A DNA stretch of 64,000 nucleotides. Source: Clavibacter zhangzhiyongii (GTDB taxonomy: Bacteria; Actinomycetota; Actinomycetes; Actinomycetales; Microbacteriaceae). A program made the position numbers and the translations under genes. Numbering within the stretch: the stretch's first letter is position 1; every line of letters starts with the position of its first letter. Positions 37,660 to 45,496 of the stretch are shown piece after piece. Below the pieces are notes generated by a model. The model saw nothing but the letters and a program-made list of their open reading frames with translations, searched no databases and was not told where the DNA came from. Location: NCBI RefSeq assembly GCF_014775655.1, contig NZ_CP061274.1:2418001-2482000 (forward strand), given 5' to 3'.

Positions 37660-38947
37660 CGATGCTCCAGACGGTGACGGGGTCGCCGGCCTCGAGCCGC
37701 TCGAGCCCTGCGGGGATGTGGACGAGGTGGGTGGCGGTCGCGTACGCGTGCAGGAGGTGGGATCCGGGCCCGCCGACCGCGACGACGCGGCCGTCGGCGT
37801 CGAGGCGCCCGCGGCGCACCTGGTGCTTGCCGGCGGGCGAGTCGAGCGGGGCCGCGAGCGGCAGCTCCCGCGACGGGCGGTCGGCGTGCGCGCGGCCGGC
37901 GATCCGCCGCAGCACGGGACGCAGGAACAGCTCGAACGAGACGAGCGCGCTGACGGGGTTGCCGGGGAAGGCGACCACCGGGATGCGCGCGCCGCCGAGG
38001 TCCGCCGTGCCGAGCCCCTGTGGCCCGCCCGGCTGCACGGCGACGGAGGCGAACTCCACGCCGCCGCCCTCGAGCACGTCGCGCACGACCTCGTAGGCGC
38101 CCGCGCTGACCCCGCCCGTCGTGACCAGCAGGTCGACGCCGCGGGCGGCGTCGCGGAGGGCATCGCGCACCCGGTCGGCGTCGTCGGACGCGACCCGCAG
38201 GGCGCGGACCTCGACGCCCGCATCCTGCAGGGACGCGGCGAGCGCGACGGAGTTGGCGTCGTGGACCTGGCCGGGCGCGAGCTCCTCGCCGGGTCCGCGG
38301 AGCTCGAGGCCCGTGGAGAGGAGGAGGACGACGGGACGGCGGCGGACCGCGATGCGCGCGACGCCGGCCGACGCGAGGACGCCGAGGTGCGCCGGGAGGA
38401 GGCGCGTGCCGGCGGCGACGAGCACGCTGCCCGCGGCGAGGTCGCTGCCCTGGGCGCGGACGAAGGCGCCCGGATCCACGGGCGCGCGGAAGGAGACGGT
38501 GGCGTCGGCGGCGTCCTCGTCGACGAAGCGGTCAGGCGTCGCGGCCTCGATGGGCACGATCGCGTCGGCGCCGGGCGGGACGGGCGCGCCGGTCATGCAG
38601 GGGGCGGCGGTGCCGGGATCCAGGGGCGCGGCGGGGCGGCCCGCGGGGATCCGCGCGGCGATGCGGAGGACGGCCGGATCCCGATCGGTCGCGTCGGCGA
38701 GGTCGGCCGCGCGCACGGCGTAGCCGTCCATCTGCGAGTTGCGGAAGGGCGGCAGGTCGATGGGGCTCGTGACGTCGACGGCGAGGACGCGGCCGGCGAA
38801 CCGGTGCGGATCGCGGGTCAGCGCCTCCGCGGTCGCCGGCAGCTCCTCGGCCGGCAGCTCGGCGAGCGGGGCGAGGAGGTCGCGCACGGCCGCCCGGTGC
38901 TCGTCGACCGTGCGTCGTCGTCGGCCAGCGGGGCGGTCGGGGGTCAT
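37652..38947 (-). CDS. moeA: Molybdopterin molybdenumtransferase
   Basis: 431-residue enzyme inserting molybdate into adenylated molybdopterin. Seen: SQMDGYAVRAADLAD, the segment CMTGAPVPPGADAIVP, DANSVALAASLQDAGVEV, the MoCF motif LLVTTGGVSAGAYEVV, PVVAFPGNPVSALVSFE and a C-terminal domain IV. First gene of the cofactor operon, divergent from a small membrane protein gene with 117 bp between. The ATG was chosen over an upstream one giving an Arg/Ala/Pro-rich extension without similarity. It supports the two Moco oxidoreductases at 53.6 and 59.9 kb. Confidence 0.95.
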   Translation of the reverse strand: MTPDRPAGRRRRTVDEHRAAVRDLLAPLAELPAEELPATAEALTRDPHRFAGRVLAVDVTSPIDLPPFRNSQMDGYAVRAADLADATDRDPAVLRIAARIPAGRPAAPLDPGTAAPCMTGAPVPPGADAIVPIEAATPDRFVDEDAADATVSFRAPVDPGAFVRAQGSDLAAGSVLVAAGTRLLPAHLGVLASAGVARIAVRRRPVVLLLSTGLELRGPGEELAPGQVHDANSVALAASLQDAGVEVRALRVASDDADRVRDALRDAARGVDLLVTTGGVSAGAYEVVRDVLEGGGVEFASVAVQPGGPQGLGTADLGGARIPVVAFPGNPVSALVSFELFLRPVLRRIAGRAHADRPSRELPLAAPLDSPAGKHQVRRGRLDADGRVVAVGGPGSHLLHAYATATHLVHIPAGLERLEAGDPVTVWSIDD

Positions 38948-39064
38948 CCCCCCATCATCCCCCGGGGCGGGAGGGCGCGCGCCGGGCGGGATCGCCGCCC
39001 TCCCCCTTCGCGCACCGGCCAGGGGCCCTTGCCCCCGCCGCGCAGCCCGCGCGACCATGTGCGC

Positions 39065-39289
39065 ATGGATCCGCACGAGCGCCGACGCGCCGCCCTGCGC
39101 CGCGCGGTCGCCGCGGTCGGCGGCGTCCTCGTGGTCGCCGCGGTCGCGCTCGGCGTGGTGGGCGTGGTCGTCTACACGGGCGGATCCGACCTGGGCCTCC
39201 TGGCGCTCGTCGCCGCGCTCGCCCTGGTCACCGCGGGCGCGGGGCTGGTCGTCGCGGCCGTGCGGGCGGGGGCGGGTCGCCGGCGCTGA
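39065..39289 (+). CDS. Small two-span membrane protein
   Basis: 74 residues with a basic start (MDPHERRRAALRRA), two hydrophobic segments (about 16-38 and 43-66) and an Arg-rich end. No family recognised; conservation cannot be judged. It has no strong ribosome site. It lies divergent from moeA. Confidence 0.5.
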   Translation: MDPHERRRAALRRAVAAVGGVLVVAAVALGVVGVVVYTGGSDLGLLALVAALALVTAGAGLVVAAVRAGAGRRR

Positions 39290-39398
39290 GCTCCCGGCGG
39301 GTACGGGGCGGGCAGCTCAGCCACCCCTCCCCAGGCGCGAGTCGCCGCGGGGTGTCCGGGACCCGAAGCCGCCCCTGCCGCGCGCGACCGCCCCGACA

Positions 39399-39404
39399 TA
39401 GGGT
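39399..39404 (+). promoter_or_regulatory. Predicted -10 (TAGGGT), leaderless isocitrate-lyase-family gene
   Basis: TAGGGT ends 6 nt before the ATG, so transcription should start at the start codon. Confidence 0.55.
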
Positions 39405-39410
39405 CGGACC

Positions 39411-40184
39411 ATGACCATCGCCGCCCGCGGGCAGAACCTCGTCGACCTCCACACCGCACCCGAGCTCCTCCAGGTGGTGAACGTGTGGGATGCCATCTCG
39501 GCCGCCACCGTCGCCGCCCTTCCCGAGACGAAGGCGCTCGCCACCGCGAGCCACTCCATCGCCGCCACCTTCGGCTACGCGGACGGCGAGAACATCCCGC
39601 TCGACCTCCACCTCGACATGATCGGCCGCATCGTCGCGGCCGTCGAGCAGCCCGTCTCCGCCGACCTCGAGTCCGGCTACGGCGACGCGGGCGAGACCGT
39701 GCGCCGCGCCGTCGGCGTGGGCGTGGTCGGCGCGAACCTGGAGGACGGCATGCGCCCCCTCGACGCGTCGATCCGCGCGGTCGAGGCCGCCGTCGCCGCC
39801 GCGCAGGCCGAGGGCGTGCCCTTCGCGCTCAACGCCCGCACCGACGCGTACGTCCTGGGCGGCGACCGCGACCGGTCCGACATCCTCGCCGACGCCGTCG
39901 AGCGGAGCCGCGCCTACATGGCGGCGGGCGCCACGTCGGTCTTCGTGCCCGGGCCGCTCACGGAGGACGAGGTGCGCACTCTTGTCGACGCCGTCGGCCC
40001 GCAGCGCCTCACGGTCATCGGCGTCCCCGGATCCCTCTCCCCCGCCCGCTTCCAGGAGCTCGGCGTCGCCCGCGTCTCCTACGGCCCGTGGACCCAGCGC
40101 GTCGCGCTCACCGCGCTGCAGGACACGGCGACCGCCCTCTACGCCGGCGGCGCGCTGCCCGAGGGGACGCGGCCGCTCAACTGA
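39411..40184 (+). CDS. Isocitrate lyase / PEP mutase superfamily protein
   Basis: 257-residue TIM-barrel enzyme. The superfamily residues are visible: VNVWDAISAATVAAL, Asp/Glu of VSADLESGYGDAGE, NLEDGMRPLDAS and NARTDAYVLGGDRDRSD. These enzymes cleave or form C-C or C-P bonds alpha to a carboxylate; the canonical isocitrate lyase KKCGH motif is not seen, so a methylisocitrate-lyase-like or oxaloacetate-hydrolase-like activity is possible. No pathway neighbours. It appears leaderless. Confidence 0.88.
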   Translation: MTIAARGQNLVDLHTAPELLQVVNVWDAISAATVAALPETKALATASHSIAATFGYADGENIPLDLHLDMIGRIVAAVEQPVSADLESGYGDAGETVRRAVGVGVVGANLEDGMRPLDASIRAVEAAVAAAQAEGVPFALNARTDAYVLGGDRDRSDILADAVERSRAYMAAGATSVFVPGPLTEDEVRTLVDAVGPQRLTVIGVPGSLSPARFQELGVARVSYGPWTQRVALTALQDTATALYAGGALPEGTRPLN

Positions 40185-40279
40185 CGGTCCCGACCGCGTC
40201 GACCGGGGCGCGGCGGATGCGGTCGAGCCCGCTTCCACCGCGCCCTGGTTGACTGGCCACCCACCCGAAGGAGCACGAC

Positions 40280-41179
40280 GTGACCGACACCCCCGCCCCG
40301 GCATCCGCCTCCGCCCCCCGCGCCGAGATCGGCGTCATCGGCGGATCCGGCCTCTACGCCCTGCTCGACCCCGCGACCAGCACGTCGCACACGATCGAGA
40401 CGCCGTTCGGGCCGACCTCGAGCGAGGTCGCCGTCGGCGAGCTGGCCGGCCGCCGCGTCGCGTTCCTCACCCGGCACGGCGCCGACCACTCGGTCGCGCC
40501 GCACCTCATCGACTACCGGGCCAACGTGTGGGCGCTCGCGTCGCTCGGCGTCACGGCCATCGTCTCGTCCTCGGCCGTGGGCGGCGTCTCGCCGGACTAC
40601 CCGCCGGGATCGCTCGTGCTCACCGACCAGCTGCTCGACCGCACCTGGGGCCGGCCCGACACGTTCTTCGACCAGGGCGTCGTGCAGCACCTCTCCGCCG
40701 CGGATCCCTTCGACCCCGAGCTGCACGGCCTCGCCGCCGCGGCGCTCGTGGAGCTCGAGGGCGGCGACCGGGCGGATCCCGCGGGGCCCCTGCGCACCTC
40801 CGGCACCGTGGTCGTGATCCAGGGGCCGCGCTTCTCCACCCGCGCCGAGTCGCTGTGGTTCCGCCAGGCCGGCGCGCACATCGTCAACATGACGCAGTAC
40901 CCCGAGGTGGTGCTCGCCTCCGAGCTGAACGTCGGCACGGTCAACCTGTCGTTCGTCACCGACGCCGATGCGGGACTCGCCCCGCTGCCCGGCGAGCAGG
41001 GCGACGCCGTCACGGCCGAGCTGGTCTTCACGCGGCTGAAGGAGGCGCAGCCGCGCATCGTGCGGGCGATCGAGGCGGTCATCCGCGCGATCCCCGCCGG
41101 CTACCGCGGGCGGCCGCTCATCGACCCGGACGCCGTGGCCTCCGTGCTCGCGCGTCCGACGACCGGGGCGCGCTCGTGA
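40280..41179 (+). CDS. mtnP: S-methyl-5'-thioadenosine phosphorylase
   Basis: 299-residue nucleoside phosphorylase that salvages MTA to adenine and methylthioribose 1-phosphate. Seen: GVIGGSGLYALLDP, the phosphate loop LTRHGADHSVAPHLIDYRAN, GPRFSTRAESLWFRQAGAH and MTQYPEVVLASELNV. GTG start after GAAGGAG. It overlaps the following epimerase gene (GTGA), an unexpected partner for methionine salvage. Actinobacterial MtnP may also act on adenosine; specificity is not readable here. Confidence 0.92.
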   Translation: MTDTPAPASASAPRAEIGVIGGSGLYALLDPATSTSHTIETPFGPTSSEVAVGELAGRRVAFLTRHGADHSVAPHLIDYRANVWALASLGVTAIVSSSAVGGVSPDYPPGSLVLTDQLLDRTWGRPDTFFDQGVVQHLSAADPFDPELHGLAAAALVELEGGDRADPAGPLRTSGTVVVIQGPRFSTRAESLWFRQAGAHIVNMTQYPEVVLASELNVGTVNLSFVTDADAGLAPLPGEQGDAVTAELVFTRLKEAQPRIVRAIEAVIRAIPAGYRGRPLIDPDAVASVLARPTTGARS

Positions 41180-42240
41180 GCGACGGGGTCCTCCTCGTCA
41201 CGGGCGGCGCGGGCTTCATCGGCGGCACGGTCGTGCAGGCGGCGCTCGCGGAGGGACGGCGCGTGCGCGTCCTGGACTCGCTGCGGGCCGACGTGCACGG
41301 CGGCGAGCCGGACGTGGATCCGCGCGTCGAGCTCGTCCGCGGCGACGTCACGGACCCGGACGCCGTCGCGCGCGCCCTCGAGGGCGTCGACGTCGTCTGC
41401 CACCAGGCCGCGAAGGTCGGCTTGGGCGTCGACTTCCTCGACGCCCCCGACTACGTCGCCACGAACGACGGCGGCACCGCGATCCTCCTCGCCGGGATGA
41501 CCCGCGCGGGCATCGACCGCCTCGTGCTCGCCAGCTCGATGGTCGTCTACGGCGAGGGCGCGTACGCGGGCGCTGACGGGCCGGTGCGCCCGCCCGCGCG
41601 CCGCGTCGCCGACCTCGACGCGGGGATGTACGACCCCGTGGACCCCGCCACGGGCGAGCCGCTCGTCCCCACGCTCATCGGCGAGGACGTGCCGCTGGAT
41701 CCGCGCAACGTCTACGCCACCACGAAGCTCGCGCAGGAGAACCTCGCGAGCTCCTGGACCCGTGCCACGGGCGGCCGCGCCGCCGCGCTCCGCTACCACA
41801 ACGTGTACGGCCCGGGCATGCCGCAGAACACGCCGTACGCGGGCGTCGCGTCGCTGTTCCGCTCGGCGCTCGCGCGCGGCGAGGCCCCGCGCGTCTTCGA
41901 GGACGGCCGGCAGCGCCGCGACTTCGTGCACGTGCGCGACGTCGCGAGCGCCAACCTCGCCGCGCTCGCCTGGACCGCGGATCGCGAGGCCGGGTCCTTC
42001 CGCGCCTTCAACGTCGGCAGCGGCACCGTGCACACCATCGGCGAGATGGCGGAGGCGCTCGCGCGCGAGGCCGGCGGATCCGCGCCCGTCACCACGGGCG
42101 AGTACCGGCTCGGCGACGTGCGGCACATCACGGCGTCGTCGGAGCGCCTGCGCACGGAGCTCGGCTGGGAGCCCGCCATGACGTTCGCGGAGGGCATGCG
42201 CGAGTTCGCGACGGCGCCGCTGCGGAGCGCGGTCGTCTGA
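41176..42240 (+). CDS. NAD-dependent epimerase/dehydratase (extended SDR)
   Basis: 354-residue nucleotide-sugar epimerase or dehydratase family member. Rossmann motif LLVTGGAGFIGGTVVQAAL at the start, HQAAKVGLGVDFLD, catalytic YATTK (Tyr about 184), and RRDFVHVRDVASANL. By layout it resembles UDP-glucose 4-epimerase/WcaG-type enzymes. It is translationally coupled to mtnP by a 4-nt overlap and is followed by a hairpin. Substrate uncertain. Confidence 0.9.
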   Translation: MSDGVLLVTGGAGFIGGTVVQAALAEGRRVRVLDSLRADVHGGEPDVDPRVELVRGDVTDPDAVARALEGVDVVCHQAAKVGLGVDFLDAPDYVATNDGGTAILLAGMTRAGIDRLVLASSMVVYGEGAYAGADGPVRPPARRVADLDAGMYDPVDPATGEPLVPTLIGEDVPLDPRNVYATTKLAQENLASSWTRATGGRAAALRYHNVYGPGMPQNTPYAGVASLFRSALARGEAPRVFEDGRQRRDFVHVRDVASANLAALAWTADREAGSFRAFNVGSGTVHTIGEMAEALAREAGGSAPVTTGEYRLGDVRHITASSERLRTELGWEPAMTFAEGMREFATAPLRSAVV

Positions 42241-42244
42241 GGCT

Positions 42245-42270
42245 CGGCCCCGGCGTGCGCGTCGGGGCCG
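42245..42270 (+). terminator. Hairpin terminator after the epimerase gene
   Basis: Perfect 8-bp stem CGGCCCCG/CGGGGCCG with a 10-nt loop, 5 bp past the stop. Confidence 0.6.
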
Positions 42271-42355
42271 CGCGTGGTACCCGGGTGCTGGCCTCCCGCG
42301 GATCCCGGCACCTCCGAGGGAGGCGCCGCGCGGGCCCGCCCGCGAGACTGGGCGC

Positions 42356-42805
42356 ATGACCTCCGCTCCACGACGCCGCGTCGTCGCGCGCTCCGGCGTC
42401 GCCCTCGCGCTCGGCGCCACGTCCCTCGCGCTCACCGCGTGCTCCGGCATCAGCGAGGACCTGGCCGACATCTACGCCATCACCTACGAGGTGACCACGA
42501 CCGGACCGGCCGACGGCGGCCTGACGGACGTGTCCTACGCGGAGGCCGCACGCCGCGGGCGCCCGTCGATCGTGAAGGACGTCGGCCCGGCGTCCTTCGC
42601 TCCCGGCGACGACTCCGCGAGCTCCGTCTGGACGGTCGAGTCGGTCGTCACCGCGGAGGACTGGGCCTTCGTGCAGGCGACGCCCGCGGACGGCGAGGCG
42701 CTGACCTGCCGGATCCTCGTCGACGGCGTGAAGGAGATCGCCTCCTCGACCGCGGCGGCGGGCCAGCCCGTGACCTGCCAGGTGCCGACGGCGCCCTTCG
42801 GCTGA
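42356..42805 (+). CDS. Lipoprotein, MmpS-like
   Basis: 149 residues: Arg-rich n-region, hydrophobic core (SGVALALGATSLALT) and lipobox LTAC with Cys about 29. The mature part begins with a YEVTTTG strand and contains DVSYAEA and a cysteine pair in LTCRILVDGVKE and PVTCQVPTA. This pattern (YEV-TG, YTDA, CRI-VDG) resembles the periplasmic domain of MmpS proteins, accessory factors of RND lipid or siderophore exporters; no MmpL gene is nearby. The lipobox is certain, the family assignment tentative. Confidence 0.72.
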   Translation: MTSAPRRRVVARSGVALALGATSLALTACSGISEDLADIYAITYEVTTTGPADGGLTDVSYAEAARRGRPSIVKDVGPASFAPGDDSASSVWTVESVVTAEDWAFVQATPADGEALTCRILVDGVKEIASSTAAAGQPVTCQVPTAPFG

Positions 42806-42884
42806 CCCCTCCGGACGCCGACCTCACGATCCGCGCGGCCGCTCGCCCGGCCGGCGCGGATCACCCGGACGCTCCGGGCGGACG

Positions 42885-43673
42885 TCAGTACTTTGCGGAC
42901 TGCCCGCCGTCGATGGGCAGCACGGCGGCGTTCACGTACGCGGCGTCCGAGGAGAGCAGGAACGCGACGACCGACGCGATCTCCTCGGCCTCGCCGTAGC
43001 GCTTGGTCGGGTTGCCCTGGATGAACTCCTCGGCGGCGCCGCGCGGGTCCTCGGCGCTGAGCTGCTTCATGGACGCCTCGACCATCGGGGTCCAGATGGC
43101 CCCGGGCGCGATCGCGTTGATGCGGATGCCGAACTCGCCGTACTCGACGGCGGAGTTCCGGGTGAGGCCGACGACGCCGTGCTTCGCGGCCGCGTAGCCG
43201 GACTGGTTGCCGACGCCGCGGATCCCGCCGACGCTCGCCGTGTTCACGACCATGCCGGAGCCCTGCGCGCGCATGACGGCGAGGACCTTCTCGAGGCCGA
43301 GGAACACGCCGCGGAGGTTGATGGCGACGACCTTGTCGAACTCGGCGGCCGTGAAGTCCTCCGTGAGGTTCTGGCGGCCCTCGATGCCCGCGTTGTTGAA
43401 GAAGCCGTCGATGCGGCCGAAGCGCTCGACGGTGGCGGCGACGTACGCGTCGACGTCGGACTCCTGGGACACGTCGGCGACGACGGTGATGACCTCGGCG
43501 TCGGGCGCCGCGGCGCGGACGGCATCCACGCTGGTCGCGAGGCCCTGCTCGGAGATGTCGACGAGCGACAGGCGGGCGCCCTCGGCGGCGAGGCGGACGG
43601 CGGCGGCGCGGCCGAGGCCGGATCCTCCGCCGGTGATGAGGACGACCTCGTCGGTGAATCGGGTGGTGGTCAT
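42885..43673 (-). CDS. SDR family oxidoreductase
   Basis: 262-residue classical short-chain dehydrogenase. Cofactor motif LITGGGSGLGRAAAVRLA near residue 12, NNAGIEG, catalytic Ser/Tyr/Lys with YAAAKHGVVGLTR, and the end motif YVNAAVLPIDGGQSAKY. NAD is suggested by the acidic residue after strand 2 (LSLVDISEQG). ATG after CAGGAG. A 70-nt leader carries two strong palindromes, so this gene is probably tightly regulated. Substrate unknown. Confidence 0.92.
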   Translation of the reverse strand: MTTTRFTDEVVLITGGGSGLGRAAAVRLAAEGARLSLVDISEQGLATSVDAVRAAAPDAEVITVVADVSQESDVDAYVAATVERFGRIDGFFNNAGIEGRQNLTEDFTAAEFDKVVAINLRGVFLGLEKVLAVMRAQGSGMVVNTASVGGIRGVGNQSGYAAAKHGVVGLTRNSAVEYGEFGIRINAIAPGAIWTPMVEASMKQLSAEDPRGAAEEFIQGNPTKRYGEAEEIASVVAFLLSSDAAYVNAAVLPIDGGQSAKY

Positions 43674-43726
43674 GGGGGTCTCCTGACGGGTGGGGCGGCG
43701 GCCCGCACCTCGTGGCGAGCCACCAT

Positions 43727-43742
43727 CCATGCGATCGCATGG
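43727..43742. promoter_or_regulatory. Perfect 16-bp palindrome CCATGCGATCGCATGG
   Basis: Located 54 bp upstream of the SDR ATG, in its leader or promoter. Perfect dyad symmetry with no spacer fits a TetR- or GntR-type operator. Confidence 0.65.
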
Positions 43743-43746
43743 ACAT

Positions 43747-43759
43747 ACCTACCGTAGGT
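43747..43759. promoter_or_regulatory. Second inverted repeat ACCTAC-N-GTAGGT
   Basis: Perfect 6-bp arms around one base, 4 bp from the first palindrome and overlapping the stop codon of the CPBP gene. It resembles TetR-type operators and may overlap the SDR promoter. Confidence 0.6.
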
Positions 43760-44741
43760 CGGGATCCTGGGCGCGCAATCCGCGTGCCGCCCGCTGCCGC
43801 CGATCCCCCACCTGGAGCGCGACGCGGATCGCGACGAAGGCGAGCCCGCCCAGCACGATGTGCACGAGCACCAGCGCGACGGCGTCCGGCTCCACGAACG
43901 CGACGTCCCAGCCCGAGGGCGCCCAGCCCGGACCGCCGAGGACCATGCGCGTCACGGTCAGCTGCGTCCAGTGGAAGGCCACGGCCACGAGCACCGCCCC
44001 CTCGACGGGGATCCGCCGGGCGGCGACGAGCGCCAGCCCGAAGAGCGCGAGCTGCACGACGTAGACGACCGGATCCTGTCCCGCCGGGAACATCCGGAGC
44101 GGGCCCGGCTCTCCGCCCGTGACGATCGCCACGAGCGCGCGGACCGGGGCGACCACCACGCCGAGCAGGGGGAAGAGCGCGGTCGTGAGGATCGTCGCGG
44201 CCGCGAGCCCGAGCCCGTCGCGCAGGTTCGTCCAGACATGGCCGCGGAGCGCGATCTCCTCGGGGATCGCCTCGTAGAGCGCGAGGACCACGCCGTTCAC
44301 CAGGAGGAAGCCGGCGAAGGCGAGGAGGTCGAGGTCGTCGACGCGGATCCAGCCGAGCGCGCCCGCCGGGATCCACACGAGGGCGCCGGTGACCGCGCCG
44401 ACCGCGGCGCCGAGCGCGACCGGCCGGCGGACGCGCGGCGCGAGGCCCATGCTCCGCAGGCTGCGGCGGTCGAGGCGCCGGCGCAGCAGCACCGCGGCCG
44501 GCACCGCGAGCGCCGTCATGAGGACGGCCTGCAGGACGACCTCGAGGAGCAGCGGGGCGCCGGTCGTCCGCGTCACCGCGTCCGCGATGCCGACGGAGAG
44601 CCCGAGCGCGACGCCCAGGGACGCCCAGCCGAGGAGCGCGACGAGCACCGCGCCCGCCCACGGACGCGCGTGGCGCACCTGGGCCACGCGGCGCGGGTCG
44701 GTGGACGGGTCGGCGGACGCGGCGGCGGCGGCGGTGGTCAC
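43749..44741 (-). CDS. CPBP family intramembrane metalloprotease
   Basis: About 330 residues and eight hydrophobic segments. The protease motif EEIALRGHVW (EExxxR) lies in one helix, with His in FHWTQL and HIVLGGLAFVAI supplying further metal ligands. Bacterial CPBP (Abi) proteins process membrane or secreted peptides and often give bacteriocin self-immunity. The GTG start is provisional; an ATG 14 codons upstream is possible. Neighbours give no substrate hint. The 3' end overlaps one of the SDR operators. Confidence 0.85.
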   Translation of the reverse strand: MTTAAAAASADPSTDPRRVAQVRHARPWAGAVLVALLGWASLGVALGLSVGIADAVTRTTGAPLLLEVVLQAVLMTALAVPAAVLLRRRLDRRSLRSMGLAPRVRRPVALGAAVGAVTGALVWIPAGALGWIRVDDLDLLAFAGFLLVNGVVLALYEAIPEEIALRGHVWTNLRDGLGLAAATILTTALFPLLGVVVAPVRALVAIVTGGEPGPLRMFPAGQDPVVYVVQLALFGLALVAARRIPVEGAVLVAVAFHWTQLTVTRMVLGGPGWAPSGWDVAFVEPDAVALVLVHIVLGGLAFVAIRVALQVGDRRQRAARGLRAQDPDLR

Positions 44742-44847
44742 GGGGTCGTCTCGTCTCGTCGGGGGCGGGTCCGGCGCCTCCATGCTCGCGGCGGGCGCGA
44801 CCCCGGGGAGGCGGCTCGACGGCGCGGCCCGCATCGGGGGCGCGGGA

Positions 44848-45324
44848 TCAGCCGGCGTACGCCCCCGCGCCGGACCCGGGCGACGGCGTCGCGGCTCCGT
44901 CCGCCTGCGTGAAGTCGAACACCAGCACCCCGTGCGGATCCGGCGCGAGCAGCGGCCCGACGAACTCCTTGAAGGCCGCGTGCTGCGCGTCGATGCGCGC
45001 GGGATCCGCGATCAGCGGCTCCCCGAGGTACAGGTTGCGGTCGCCCTCGGAGGAGAAGGTCAGCACGAAGCCGAGCTCGAACCCGCGGCCGACGCCCTCG
45101 GGGCTCGACTGCGTGCCCGCGTGCAGCGAGCGGATGTACGGGCCGGAGCCGTCGGGGTGCGGCGAGTCGGCGAGCGCGCGGAAGCGGCGGTCCACCTCGG
45201 CGTGCGACCCGGCGGGCGCGTCGTCGCGGAGCCGGAACAGCACGACGTGGTGGACGAGGCCGGGCACGTGGTCGCGGGCGGTGAGCTGGGCGTCGGTGAG
45301 GGCGGGGCGGGCGTCGGTGGTCAT
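44848..45324 (-). CDS. Dabb (stress-responsive alpha/beta barrel) domain protein
   Basis: 158 residues. The dimeric alpha/beta barrel domain spans about 22-140, beginning VHHVVLFRLRDDAPAG and including FELGFVLTFSSEGDRNLYL and GVLVFDFTQ. Dabb proteins include polyketide cyclases and stress proteins; no partner enzyme is present, so activity is unknown. The last ~15 residues are Gly/Ala/Pro-rich. The ATG is preceded by CAGGATCCGGAC, which could be a weak ribosome site or a -10. Confidence 0.85.
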   Translation of the reverse strand: MTTDARPALTDAQLTARDHVPGLVHHVVLFRLRDDAPAGSHAEVDRRFRALADSPHPDGSGPYIRSLHAGTQSSPEGVGRGFELGFVLTFSSEGDRNLYLGEPLIADPARIDAQHAAFKEFVGPLLAPDPHGVLVFDFTQADGAATPSPGSGAGAYAG

Positions 45325-45442
45325 GTCCGGATCCTGGCCCGATCCGGCGTCGACGGCACGGTCGGGATCCGCCGCGGTGTCCGCCGACGGCCCCCCGCAC
45401 GGTGACCCCGACGGGGACCTGCCGCTGGCGGATCCGCCGACG

Positions 45443-45448
45443 TAGCCT
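45443..45448 (+). promoter_or_regulatory. Predicted -10 (TAGCCT) for the tandem membrane protein pair
   Basis: TAGCCT, identical to the gnd element, 49 bp upstream of the first ATG; a GAGGAGG ribosome site follows it. Confidence 0.45.
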
Positions 45449-45496
45449 GAGCGGTACCGCACCGCGCCGCGATGCGCCGCGCGACGAGGAGGCCGC

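Noticed and set aside
43749-44741. Bacteriocin immunity cluster around the CPBP protease
   Set aside because: No precursor peptide, lanthipeptide or transporter genes in the flanks; only the family is known to include immunity proteins.
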